A stretch of DNA of 64,000 nt from Branchiostoma floridae (lineage: Eukaryota; Chordata; Leptocardii; Amphioxiformes; Branchiostomatidae): assembly GCF_000003815.2 (NCBI RefSeq), contig NC_049995.1, positions 16,812,301 to 16,876,300 of the forward strand, in the 5' to 3' direction. The notes below the pieces were generated by a model, which made no database searches, was not told the DNA's origin, and worked only from the letters and a program-made list of their open reading frames with translations. Position numbers and translations under genes: made by a program. Every line of letters begins with the position of its first letter. The first letter of the stretch is position 1. Positions 21,101-31,314 of the stretch are shown here, one piece after another.

Positions 21101-22626
21101 GTAAACAAAACTATCTGATAACAGTTTGAAATCTCAGGAATGCACACCAACACTACACACAAGTCATACGAGAACCAGTCAAGGTGACACTGTCCAGATA
21201 ATATTGGATAATGGTAGACTCCACCCGGCCTTCCTACAGGGTCAGGGACTCAGGGTTGTAGAATTTGATGAGAATAAGGCGAAAAATGGGCTATAAGAGC
21301 TAGTCAGAGTTAAGTTTAGTCAGAATCTTATCCTTTTGGTCAACATTTCAAACTGTTTGGATGAATCTTATGTTGCCCAGTTATTCTCCCTAACTGTTAC
21401 CATATAGCCAGTAGTTATAGTCAGTATACTGTGGGCTAAGGAAATGTCAGATGACTTGGTCACTGTTTTAGAAATAGCAGGGCTCGAAATACTGGGTGCA
21501 TGTGCACCCAGGTGCACCCAAAATTGGAACTGTGCACCCATTTTTTTTCAGTGGGTGCACAGGGTGCACCCAAATATTTTCTTAGGTTTATGTATGGAAA
21601 GATATCAAGTATACTATTATGCATCATATTCTGGACATCTAAGTGTTAGAAAGATAATAAAAATGTCTGTCATGTTACTTGTTTAAGAATTTGATAGCTT
21701 TTAACTATGTTTTGTTATTAGTTTTTTTTGACATTCTACTTAAATTTAAGTGGTGCACCCAAAAATGTTTTGGTGCACCCAATTTTTTTAGCTGGGCGCA
21801 CCAGTGCACCTATTCCCAAAAATGAATTTCGACCCCTGAATAGAGAAATGAAAAACGAAATTCTGAAAGCAAAATCTCACTTTCAATATCTAAGATTTGT
21901 TGTTTGTTTATAAATATTTATCTACAAGTTACTCAGGCAAGATTCTAGGTGTTAATTGTGAATATAGTTGTGTAAAAACAGTCGTAAATATGCAAAAATG
22001 CCATGCCCGTCGCCACGCCCCTTTTTGCCCCACCCAAGACCAAGGTCGATCGTTTTACGTTATCTGGGTTTAAAATAGAAAGATAATTATTTCAGTCTAG
22101 TGGAGTAAAGTTGAGCATGGAGTGGGGCACATGTACACACATGGAAGGATAAAATAATACATTTCTTTTTTCTCAATTCCTACACGTACGTTACATTTTG
22201 ATTGCAAATGGACAAAGGAAAATGATATTACGAGCATATAAAAAATTTAAGCTGCCAGGATCGCACCCGAAACGTAATATATTGTATATTTCTATTGGAG
22301 GGTTAACAATATCGTCTAAAACTCGAGTACAACTGCAAGATTTTTCTCTCACTCTGCAAAAACGGAACGCAAGGGTCAAAGTCTTTCTTATCCGGTACCG
22401 TTGTAAACAAATTATGCATGATTTTAGCATGGTCACTTTCTCTGCATGTAACAACGTTTTTCAAAGGAATTACACGTCCCAAACACAGAACGAACACACA
22501 GAATAGCTGTACTAACCCTGCTGTAAGTACGATGTTGTACAGAATGAGCCAGCCGCGCGCCAGAGGCCCGGGGCCGGCCCGAGGTTTGGGGGGAGACTTC
22601 GGCCCAGCTTTGCCACCTGCCGCCAT
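15136..22626 (-). CDS. HACD: Very-long-chain 3-hydroxyacyl-CoA dehydratase, 7 exons
   Basis: The enzyme catalyses the third step of very-long-chain fatty acid elongation in the ER, dehydrating 3-hydroxyacyl-CoA. Exons on the - strand in transcript order are 22626-22517, 20005-19876, 19498-19391, 18832-18711, 16413-16374, 16092-15954 and 15218-15136. They give 732 nt, or 243 residues, close to the family's length. Recognisable stretches are [46 protein letters not shown] and [12 protein letters not shown]. The catalytic Tyr and Glu lie seven apart in LYPIGVSGELL, split between exons 5 and 6. All junctions are GT/AG with matching phases, and the product is multi-spanning. The C-terminus ends KATKKE, an ER-retrieval-like lysine motif. 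Oddities: exons 2 and 4 are surrounded by many partial copies, and a LINE lies in intron 4. The gene is clearly HACD1/2-like; which of the two I cannot say. Confidence 0.93.
15264..15561. mobile_element. MITE, CAGGGTTGTAGCCAGC family, copy 3 (inverted), in HACD intron 6
   Basis: Starts CAGGGTTGTAGCCAGC and ends GGCTGGCTACAAGCCTG. The interior is the reverse complement of the copy at 13156-13525. It begins 46 bases upstream, in transcript terms, of the last HACD exon. Confidence 0.7.
16762..18710 (-). repeat. Exon-intron minisatellite: about 11 partial copies of HACD exon 4 3' end with splice donor
   Basis: Each unit of roughly 90-105 bases holds the last ~58 nt of HACD exon 4 (from TTCTACACCTT to GTGCAG), then a GTAAGGC or GTAAGAC donor and a CT-rich tract (GA on +) ending in CACTCATTCACTCC. 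Copies begin near 16769, 17760, 17861, 17951, 18051, 18151, 18244, 18338, 18432, 18525 and 18620. The intact exon at 18711-18832 caps the array. None of the copies has an acceptor or the first ~64 nt of the exon. The first copy is separated from the rest by a LINE at 16862-17753. Sequence differences between copies are few. Confidence 0.9.
16862..17753 (-). mobile_element. CR1/jockey-type LINE, 5'-truncated, reverse transcriptase C-terminal part
   Basis: The - strand frame at 17731-17039 encodes 230 residues with hallmarks of non-LTR reverse transcriptases: [17 protein letters not shown], then [18 protein letters not shown] and [13 protein letters not shown]. After the stop comes an AATAAA-like word and a 3' tail of GAATCT repeats (16862-16885), as in CR1-type elements. 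The catalytic core is absent, so it is a dead 3' fragment. It interrupts a copy of the HACD exon 4 array: GCACCA precedes it and ACCACTG follows, leaving a possible 4-bp ACCA target duplication. Confidence 0.85.
18913..19022 (-). repeat. Two partial copies of HACD exon 4 5' end with splice acceptor
   Basis: Segments at about 18913-18962 and 18972-19022 repeat 'ggcagcaacacataggctc' through 'gtctgggcctg', the first ~45 nt of HACD exon 4 and its acceptor. In the second copy the intron side CTGTATATTTTACCAG is kept, and in the first TATTTTATTCAG. Both lack the rest of the exon and a donor. They lie upstream of the intact exon in transcript order. Confidence 0.75.
20006..20510 (-). repeat. Exon-intron minisatellite: four partial copies of HACD exon 2 with acceptor
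   Basis: Acceptor/exon borders fall at 20495, 20364, 20250 and 20119, plus the intact exon at 20005. The spacing alternates 131 and 114, giving a 245-bp higher-order unit repeated about twice. Copies at 20364 and 20119 keep about the first 82 nt of the exon (to GGGATATATGAC), while 20495 and 20250 keep about 103 nt (to GTGCTGAAA). None has the GAG/GTGAGT donor that only the last copy has. They read open through the copies, which explains long spurious frames here. Confidence 0.9.
21213..21430. repeat. Interspersed repeat shared with 35325-35520
   Basis: 'ctccacccggccttcctac' through 'atagccagtagttatagtcagta' resembles 'ctccaccaggccttcctaa' through 'tatagccagcgtagtcagtc' at 35325-35515. Both copies are about 200 bases and non-coding. 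Class unknown, possibly a MITE. Confidence 0.4.
21478..21838. mobile_element. hAT-like MITE, CAGGGCTCGAAAT family, copy 2, in HACD intron 1
   Basis: Left end CAGGGCTCGAAATAC, right end ATTTCGACCCCTG. The interior has subterminal repeats of 'gtgcaccca' in both orientations and no coding capacity. The flanks share AATAG. Confidence 0.7.
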
Positions 22627-23307
22627 GATGGGAGTACTGGGGGTTAAAGGTCATCGAAAATGGCGGGAAATTTCGATGTTCAGTGCTGCGCCCTGAGTCG
22701 TATTCAAGCAGATGTAAGGTGCCGCTCTTTTTTCTGCCTTTCATACGATTTCCTCGCGAAAGGCGAAGAAAGACCACTAGTCACCCACCCCAACCCAATA
22801 GCGCCTCCTATCCTTTGATTTGGACCCTACATGTGTATGCTGTCTTTCGCTCCAGAGGTGAACGGGAACGACCCTACTAACGTTAACGTTACGTATGAAT
22901 AAACAAAGGTTCAAACAACAAACAAACTGTTGTGACCTTTGATAACCTTACCAAGACTGGTCTGGCAATTTTGATAGAAGTGGTCGAACTGGTCGCTATA
23001 CATATAACGTTAGATCTATAAATAAAACGATAACTCACCCGAAGTGAGTGCCTCTTTGTCACAGTATCAAAAGAACCGGTCAGGTCACTATCGGTTGCCT
23101 AATTAACGAAGACAGTACTGACGGCTACAGCAGACAACGTGTTTTGAGTGTCTTTCTGATCTGTGGATTTTTGATCAGCGCTTCTTAGTGTAGTTTTCTA
23201 CAATGATGTGCCTCCTGTGAAGTGAGAGGTTCGTCGCTGGCTCTGCTAGTGTGTGCTTGAAGACTCCTTGAAGCTAAGAAAATCACAGAAGCGACGAGTC
23301 GGTAAAA
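22627..23307. promoter_or_regulatory. Divergent intergenic region between HACD and the SLC6-type gene
   Basis: The two start codons are 681 bases apart and point outward, so both promoters must lie in or near this segment. The HACD-proximal part is GC-richer (22540-22640), with a 'gccgccatg' start context. No TATA box was recognised in either direction. That the promoter is bidirectional is inference from spacing. Confidence 0.5.
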
Positions 23308-24639
23308 ATGGCAGAGACTGAGACAACACTTCTCGTGGGAAAGGTTGGTTTCCTCTACTATTTGTTTGTTTGTTTATTTTATTTTAGACTTTTTTTTACT
23401 ATAAATCTCCAAGCAGAGGTAATGATTCGGCTCGAGCTCGGTGATTGACAATCTTTAATTCTTACGTGGAAGCAATTGAAGACTCAGAAGTGTATAATAA
23501 TAAAATACACTAAGAGACACTGAGCGTTGCAGATTAGACTGCATTCTTCACTATAAATCTCCAAGCATATTTACGTGTATCTTTGGTTTTACGTGTAGTG
23601 CTATGTGGGGGCGATTACACTTATCGTTTAATACTACATCTACTAACAAGTGACACTAAAGTGACTAAACGTTGCAAAAAGTCGCAATTAATCTAATGCG
23701 TCTTCTGCCATGTGTTTGTCTTGTTTTCCTGTACGTATTACCAAGGAGGTTATATCAGATATAACCTCATTGGTATTACAAGGTAGGTATGTATTCGACC
23801 AAGGAGGTTATATCAGATATAATCTTATATATCTGATATAACCTCCTTGATATAACCTCCTTGATTCGACGTAAGGGGTTATACCACACCGTCGGGGTTA
23901 TACCTCCCCTTACGGGGTGGCATACCCTTTCGAGGCTGATGCTGTCTGAAACGTCTGACCATTTCCAAAACTTCGCTTTATCAAGTTGCTTGAGTATTAA
24001 ACTATATTATTTAGCGTATCTTATTTCCTGGATATCTAACCTTCATCGACGTACCCTACTTGTGATTTGCTAACGTTATTTGTGCCTCTTCTGTGTATGT
24101 TAACAGCGGGCTAACAATGCCCCAGACGAAACATCGCCCAGTTCTGCAGAAGATGCCAAGTTCTCCTCCAAGCTGGGGATGTTCCTGACGTCCATCGGGT
24201 GTGCGGTGGGGACAGGGAACGTTTGGAGGTTCCCGCGGATCGTCGCCAACAACAGCGGAGAGAAAGGTGGGAGGGACTAATGATGATGTAGTACAATCTC
24301 TTTCTGTCTCTGTCTGTCTGTGTCTCTCTGTCTGCCTGTCCCAGTCAGTCAGTCCGTCTGTCTATCTCTGTCAGTCTGTCTGTCTCTGCCTGCCTGTCTC
24401 AGTCTGTCTGTCTGTATCTGTCGGTCTGTATCTCTCTGTCCGTCTGTCTCTCTGCATCTGTCTTTCTGTCTGTCTCTCTCTGTCTGTCCCTGTGTGTATG
24501 TCTGTCTTTCTCTCTGTGTGTGTTTTTCGGTCTGTATCTTTTTTTCTCTCTCTCTCTTTCTGTCTATTTCTGTCTGCCTGTCTTTGTTTATTTGTACTGT
24601 CTGTCTGTTTCTCTGTCTGCCTGTCTGTCTGTCTGTCTG

Positions 24640-24700
<61 letters not shown>

Positions 24701-27130
24701 GGAAAGGACACAAAGGGGTTCTGAAGGGTTTTGTAGACTGTTCTGACTGGATGTCTACGTTTTATCTTTATCGTCCGCAGGAGGTCTACAGTTCCTGCTA
24801 GTCTGGGTGGCGTTCCTGTTCCTGTGGTCGATCCCGCTCATCGTGCTGGAGTACGCCGTCGGGCGGTTCACCAAGAGGGCGGCCCCGACGACTTTCTACA
24901 GACTCCTCGGTGGGAAAACCACCTGGATGGGCCTCTGGATCAACATGATCAACTTTCTTGTTGGGTAAGTTGTTTTGGCATATAGAAAGGTTCTTCCAAC
25001 AAAAAAAAGTTTTTATTGTTCGAACTTCGAACCCTGGAAGACTGGTCCTAAATAAGGCTAAACAGTATCGTAATAAAGGAATGGAAGGCAAAGGATGCTA
25101 CCTGAAACAAATGTTCGTTGCTTGAGTAACTAGTATTTGGCGTTTTTCCCAGTGTAAAGTAGAGTAGATTCATTCCTCAAGCAACCGACACCTTGCACAC
25201 TGCAGTCGTCACTCAGAAATACATCTGGAGCCTTATAGTTTTGCACTTTTATTCGGCCTGTCGGCCAAACTAGTTTTGCTTTGTACAGCTTTTTTAGTGG
25301 CCAGAGGCTAAATTACCTATTCGACGTTTCCCCCAGTGGCTACTACAGCGTGCTAGTGGGCTACACCCTGTTCTACATGGCTTTAGTAACTGGTATTTGG
25401 TGTTTCCCCCAGTGGCTACTACAGCGTGCTGGTCGGCTACACACTGTTCTACATGGTCCACTGCATGTTCTTCCCACTGCCGACAACTCTGCAGGACAGC
25501 CAAGCCATCTGGAGGGGGTTCGTCGATGTAAGCAAAAACACTCTTTGAAAATGCTTGCTAATTAGTGTCATTGTGCATCTGTAGATGTTGGCGTCGACTT
25601 TCAAAAGTCGGGAATTTGATTCGGGCTCATAGAAGAGAACAGCATGGCAATAATGTAAAGTTACAAAAGTCAGAATTTGGACATGGGTTTCAGGCTCGAA
25701 GAAGAGAGCAACCCCCTCTCCTTTCGCTCTCTTTCTATCTCTCTCCCTCCCTCCCTCTCTTTCTGTCTATTTATCTCACTCTCCTGCTTTCCGTCTTTCT
25801 CTCACTCACTATATATATTTCTCTCTCTTACACACTCTCACAATCGCTCTGTATATTCACTCTCACCCTTTCTCACTATCTAATAACGGTGCTAATACAC
25901 CTCTCTATCTCTATTTATCAATCTATATTTCTGTCTCGCAAGATATATACGGATCGTCCTGACAAGTAGACAGATCAAGCAACACTACATGAGAAGTTCC
26001 CCCAACTTACCAAATTACACTTGACATTAAATCTTATAAGAATCTTATTTCTCTCCCATCCAGGAAAGTAGTCTGCCTGTTGCCACCCATTTCGTGGTGA
26101 CCCTGGGCTGTACCATTGTGATCTGGAGGGGAGTGGAGAGTATAGAGCGGGTGATGAAGTTCATCATCCCGTGGTTGTTGGTGCTGGTTCTGGTGATCTT
26201 CATCTGGACATTGACATTGACCGGCGCATGGCAAGGGGTAGTGTACCTTTTCACGCCAGACTGGGGTAAGTACTGTTGGAGTAAATTTTCAGTCATCTGT
26301 ATAATGTGTAATTGTTGAAGCAATTGCTTGGGAATCACAAACGCTTTCAATACATCGGTATGCTGGATTGTCTTTAAGCTGTGATTTGAATTGTACAACC
26401 TGATAAGATAAGAAAGAGAAATGAAATATCAAAAATGAATGCTAACTGTATTCGCCGCTACAAATTATTGTCCTTACCAAGACTTTCGACAGTCAATGAA
26501 TTAAACAACCACATGCAGCCTTTTATTTTTTTACCTACATCTGTAGAAGTGTGGAACAAAGATGTAACGTCACAATGTCGTTATACTAAAACAATAAGAT
26601 AGAACTTTGACGTGAAGTCACTGTTTTCCCCATTGTCCTCTCAAGATGGTGAGAAAAATATAAAACAAAATAATTATCATACTACTGCTACTGATGACGA
26701 AGAAAAAACAATGACGACACCATCATATTTCATATTCAGCTTTGTTGGGAACCCCGAGACTGTGGGTGGACGCGCTATCCCAGAATGCAGTGGACACAAG
26801 CGCGGGCTGGGGCCAGTATCTGGTCTTGGGGACGAGCATGGCCGCCAATCAGGGCGCGGTGCAGATGGGCGTTCTCGTTCCCACGGCCAACAACGCTATC
26901 AGGTGAGACATCTTGTTTGTTTATTTGTGTACTGCACGGGTAGAGAGTTTATTTCATTTCTTATTTATCAATCTTGCAGGGTGGTCCCTTCAGTTGTCAA
27001 CAATTGACTGTTTCAACGCTCAAACGTACGCGTGCACTGGCTTGTTACCAGTGATTCGCCCCATAGCTAAGAGTATGTCTGCATCTTTCGCTTTTCGTTC
27101 GCTCTCTCGCTCTCTCCCTTCATTGTCTTC

Positions 27131-27167
<37 letters not shown>

Positions 27168-30100
27168 TGTCCTTCGTCACTCTTTTTCTCTGACGACCCC
27201 TTCAGCACTGCCAGTGCTTACAGAGGAGACCGTTACTTTTGTATATTTGCTTCTCTGGGTGTGCGTATTTTTAGTTTCTGTATGATCTGCCAGCTGAGAA
27301 GGTATAGAAAACTAGGTGTGCCTCTGATCGCCCTGTTCAGTATTTCGTAATTTCATTCCACTCTGTGTTTTTATAGGTACGCAGCCGATATTTACCTTCG
27401 CCAAGAAGGTTATGTTTTGAGTAGCGTTAAATATGTATGATGAGAAGACTAGCATAACTCGACAGATCGCCTGGATGGATATTATTGATAGTATGTTGGT
27501 AGCTATAGGTCTTGGTGAGACCTGGAAACGATTAGATTTTGGACCCCAAACAGCTATAGGTTTGGGCCCCCTAACGGCATGTTTTTTAACCACAGGGCAG
27601 GTTTAGTATCAGAATTTATGGGGTCGTGGAACGCTAGTTGTTCTAATTTTCTGGTCGTTCTTCTTTTAAGTCTGATGAGCGCGGCGATGACCTTCGCCAC
27701 AGTGTTCTCCATGTACACCAGGCTGAACCAGGGACAGTCGGCAGGGGGCGCTGTGAAACTGCTCAAGGAGAACGGACCGGCCAACACTGGGCTTACTTTC
27801 ATCTGGTACGTTTGTATATTAGATTTAGAGCAAACGTTTAATATCACTAACTGCAATTCCAGATATCCAAATATAGCAACTTCAATCAATAACGTTTGAT
27901 GCAAGACTAGAATTGCCTTAACACATCATTGTAGATGAAGTTTGGACCTCTAGATAATAAGATCTCTTAGTCTGACGTCTGACCGTTTCCAAAATCATAT
28001 CCAGTTAACGTTGCTTGAGTAATTGCTTTTCACGTACACAATTATGTGTGTAAAAACGGTACATGCTACTTTCCATGCTTAACACTCAGTAGTTGGGACA
28101 GAGTATGGGAGTTGATGAACACGGACCACTGCCAGTGGACTATAATCACCCAAGTTGTGTGGCCCAAGAGCCATATTGACAGGGAGATGGGCACCGCCCT
28201 ATGCACCATCAGGCGCGGGAAGGACTTTAATTTTGACTTTTTAATAATTAATGCTATTATTCTAATATTCAGGGATCTATCAGTGTACTGTAGCCATTGA
28301 AACAATAACATTCCACTCATGTAACTTCGAAAATCCTGCGTTCTAATGTTCTTGTAGTTACAGCAATGTTCCCTTGTTTGGGATAGACTTTTTTTAAGAT
28401 GCTAAGCAACTTATTATCCCCTTATTTTCCCTCAGGATGCCGATCTTGTTCTCCAACATGACGGGAGGCCGCGTCATCGCCTCACTATTCTTCCTGGCGC
28501 TGGCCATGGCGGGGGTCAGCAGTTACGTCATCATGATCAACACTTCCGTGCAGCCATTGGTGGATCTGGGACGTACGTATCTTCATTCTGTCGTTTTCCT
28601 CTCTTCCATTGTCCTCCAAGAACAGTCCTGAATTGAAATTCATTTCCATATACAAACACACAAATATTAATAATAAGGAATAAGGTCACCAAAGTTGAAA
28701 TAAACCGTTCTGAGAAACCCCGCAATAACGGCTCATCAGTACCACTTCCTTGGCGCTTGACCCCAACAAAGGGGTGAAGTTGTCCAGTACATCACCATAA
28801 CCAGTTCCTTCCTGCTTTCTTTAGCTTTATTAAAACCCGTGTACTGCTGCTGTTTTTTTTCAATCTAAACTCCCAGATCTGCTTGCTCCATTAGATCAGT
28901 AAAACTTGACCTCGTCTGTGCTACTGCTGAAGATTTACTTCCCCCTTTAGAATGTTTTGTTGTGGTATGCCACATTGATTATTTGATTGTGATTTTGATT
29001 TGATTTGATTTGATTTATTTGTTTCCGTATTTCCCGACAGTGAGGAGGGAAGTGTCTGTGGTATTGCTGAGTCTGTTGTCTTTCCTTCTCGGCATCCCGA
29101 GCGCACTGAGCCCCAAGGTTCTGGCTAACCAGGTTTGTCTTTTATATCATCACATTCTGTATATAACTGCACGTTTTATCGGAACTGAGGCAGAAGTGCT
29201 GTAAGCAAACCTTGTATACCTTTTTGTCTACTTAAGCACTGGCATTCGACATTTTCCTTATAAATGTAATGTACTAAAATATTACTTTGAACAAAGATGA
29301 CTCAATTGGTTCTGTTCAGATCATTATTGTGCCTAGACTCACATAGAGCAGAATGTTTCCTTGCTGTTCATGCAGGGTTTATCTTTAATGATGGGTGTTG
29401 CTAGTCCTTCCCCTTCTAAAAGCACCCGCACTGAAAGAACCAGTCCTCCTAGAACACAGAATCACTCGTCCCTCCAAATAGATGAATGCAGCCGAGATGT
29501 TTTCTAACTCTAAGGAGGTGAGCTGGGGTCTCCTAGTTACCAACTAACTGGAACCAGGAGCTCAACTGTGAAGTTGCTACCAGTTGGGCTACAGGGGTAT
29601 CTCTCTTTGACGTGTATACGTACTACTCATCATCCTCAATCTGGATAGTTTCATTAATATTTTTTTCCAGGATTTTGTGTGGGGCGCATCTCTGATCTTC
29701 TCAGGGCTGATGTTGGTGTTCCTGTTCTGGAGATACGGGTCGTCTGATTTCAGGGTCAATCTGGTCAATCAGGTAAATTGTCTTCCTTTGACTTGACTTT
29801 GATTTTATTGACGATGAGACAAGTCATTACAAGGGTCTGCCTAGGCAGCTTTGAGCTGATAGCGACAGAACCTACAAAAATGCGGACGAACATACAAGGA
29901 ATTCATAACAGGAAACAATGCAATATAATGCAACAATCTACTTTAATAACAAATTATTATTTCTTGAATCAGGCTGCCGTAATAACATAATATTATTCCC
30001 TTGAGACACATATATAATTTGGTCATAAACTAAAGAGTTGTACATGTACTCACGGGTTTACGCTTTTCAAATACGTCTCTGAAATGTAACAAGAAAGAAG

Positions 30101-31314
30101 TGACCTTTGTTACGACCGGGCGGATACATGTTATTATACAAATATGACTCTGTTAATGACGGTGGTTTACGTTACAAGAGCAAGTAAATAGCATCATACT
30201 CTGATCCAAACATTTTCCAGGCAGGCGCCGAGGATGGTGACTGGAAAGTTCCCAAAGCCTACGAATGGCTCGTCAAGTAAGTTGCTATCAAAGAAAGGAT
30301 AAATCACACAGAACTATATACAATCTCGCCACTTCTTCGGATTAAGACCAGACGTAATAAAGAAACTCGAGTGTTTTTTGCTTTCATATTTTGCGTTATG
30401 AATACTGTACTAGTCTATAATTCGGTCTAAGCTTCCTATATGCAGACCTCTTTTCTTCCTATCGTCTTTGGAACCATTTCGCTATGTCTTTAATCAATAG
30501 CTCTCCTGTACTCCCTTAGGTATGTCCTGCCCATTGAGGGAACAGTTGTTGTTGTGTGGTGGGTTGTCCACACCGTACAGAAAGAGACAGTCCCCTGGTA
30601 CGAGATCGGCATCGATACGCTGACGACAGCATTCCTAGAGGTGAGAAGTTTAACCGTCTGTATGTCACCACTTTCTGTGTTTCTGAATTTCAGTTTCTGT
30701 ATGTCCTGCAAGGGGTCGCAGTGCCGATAATGTGTGTTCTATCAGAGGACGCCCGTCCTCTTAAGGGTAGATTCTGCACGTACTATAAGAAGGTGCAGTG
30801 TAAATAAGTTCTCCCATATTACCTTTATCGTTTGAGAAGGTGAAGTGTGTCATCTCTGATTGTCCTATGTACAGTTGTGACAGAGCATAGCGACTCTAAT
30901 AGCATGACGTTACAAAAGATTTGTATCGATCTCTTTGACGTTGCCGAATGCATCGTAACGTTATAAGACCCCTCGGGGGGTATGCACATGCGCTACGTTG
31001 TTCTATAGAATATTTCTTTCTATCACCAATACAAACATAAGATTATTTCTTTAATATTGACTACAAATGTCTTTATATATTGTTATTTTCAGTGGACAAT
31101 ACTTTTCACACTTCTCATCGGACTGAACATCATCCTCTGCGTCTTCCAACCACAAGTCTCGCACTGGTGGAGGTCCTTGGCTGCTGCCAGTCATGACAAC
31201 TTTTCCAGGTGTTGTAAGAAGAGGAAACGGGAAGATGATAAAGACATCGGACTCGAGGAGTTGAACCCCTCTTCTCAAGCCAAAAACGTGGGATATGATA
31301 CACTACAGAGATGA
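23308..31314 (+). CDS. SLC6/NSS-type Na+-coupled symporter resembling prokaryotic family members, 13 exons
   Basis: Exons: 23308-23343, 24107-24266, 24781-24964, 25413-25527, 26064-26265, 26740-26902, 27596-27805, 28436-28572, 29041-29132, 29671-29772, 30221-30276, 30520-30640 and 31093-31314. They sum to 1800 nt, or 599 residues, with all phases consistent. TM1 carries the unwound Na+/substrate motif AVGTGNVWRFPR, and TM2 ends in LIVLEYAVGRF. TM6 reads YLVLGTSMAANQGAVQMG; TM8 contains SLFFLALAMAGVSSYVIM. Exon 7 uses the acceptor at 27595, because the 25 extra residues complete TM7, including an Asn that aligns with the Na+-site Asn of LeuT; the AG at 27670 is in frame but would truncate it. 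There are about 12 helices and a basic cytoplasmic tail. The TM3-TM4 loop is short with no disulfide-bearing glycosylated loop, and GTGN-WRFPR matches bacterial SNF proteins better than animal transporters. The substrate, probably an amino acid, is unknown. Confidence 0.9.
23741..23935. repeat. Cluster of palindromes in SLC6-type intron 1
   Basis: GAGGTTATATCAGATATAACCTC is palindromic except at its centre and occurs at about 23745 and 23803. A rearranged version, 'atatctgatataacctcc', follows near 23830, and 'gtaaggggttatacc' pairs with 'ggttatacctccccttac' at 23872-23917. The segment would form several alternative hairpins. Confidence 0.7.
24300..24698. repeat. TCTG/TC-rich simple repeat in intron 2
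   Basis: About 400 bases of degenerate TCTG and TC repeats end in a pure TC run at 24641-24698. Long open frames here are low complexity and not genes. Confidence 0.9.
25300..25380 (+). repeat. Partial copy of SLC6-type exon 4 5' end with acceptor
   Basis: At 25337-25380, after the acceptor TTTCCCCCAG, 44 bases repeat the first 44 of exon 4 (25413 onward: TGGCTACTACAGCGTGCT...), with three differences. No donor follows; the text runs into the intron before the true exon. The copy lies 76 bases upstream of the real acceptor. Confidence 0.85.
25730..25970. repeat. CT-rich simple repeat in intron 4
   Basis: About 240 bases of degenerate CTCT, CTAT and CACT repeats, non-coding. Confidence 0.7.
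29515..29600 (-). mobile_element. tRNA-derived SINE-like fragment in intron 9
   Basis: The - strand reads TGTAGCCCAACTGGTAGCAAC, like a tRNA A box, followed by 'gagctcctggttccagttag', like a B box. No complete tRNA fold is evident. It is a tentative SINE remnant. Confidence 0.35.

Noticed and set aside
22198-22777. Overlapping frames of about 100 codons on both strands
   Set aside because: They are shadows around HACD exon 1 and its flanking GC-rich sequence; only 22626-22517 fits the splice model.
24201-24746. Open frame of about 180 codons rich in Leu, Ser, Val and Cys
   Set aside because: It is the translation of a TCTG/TC simple repeat starting from a real exon's shadow frame.
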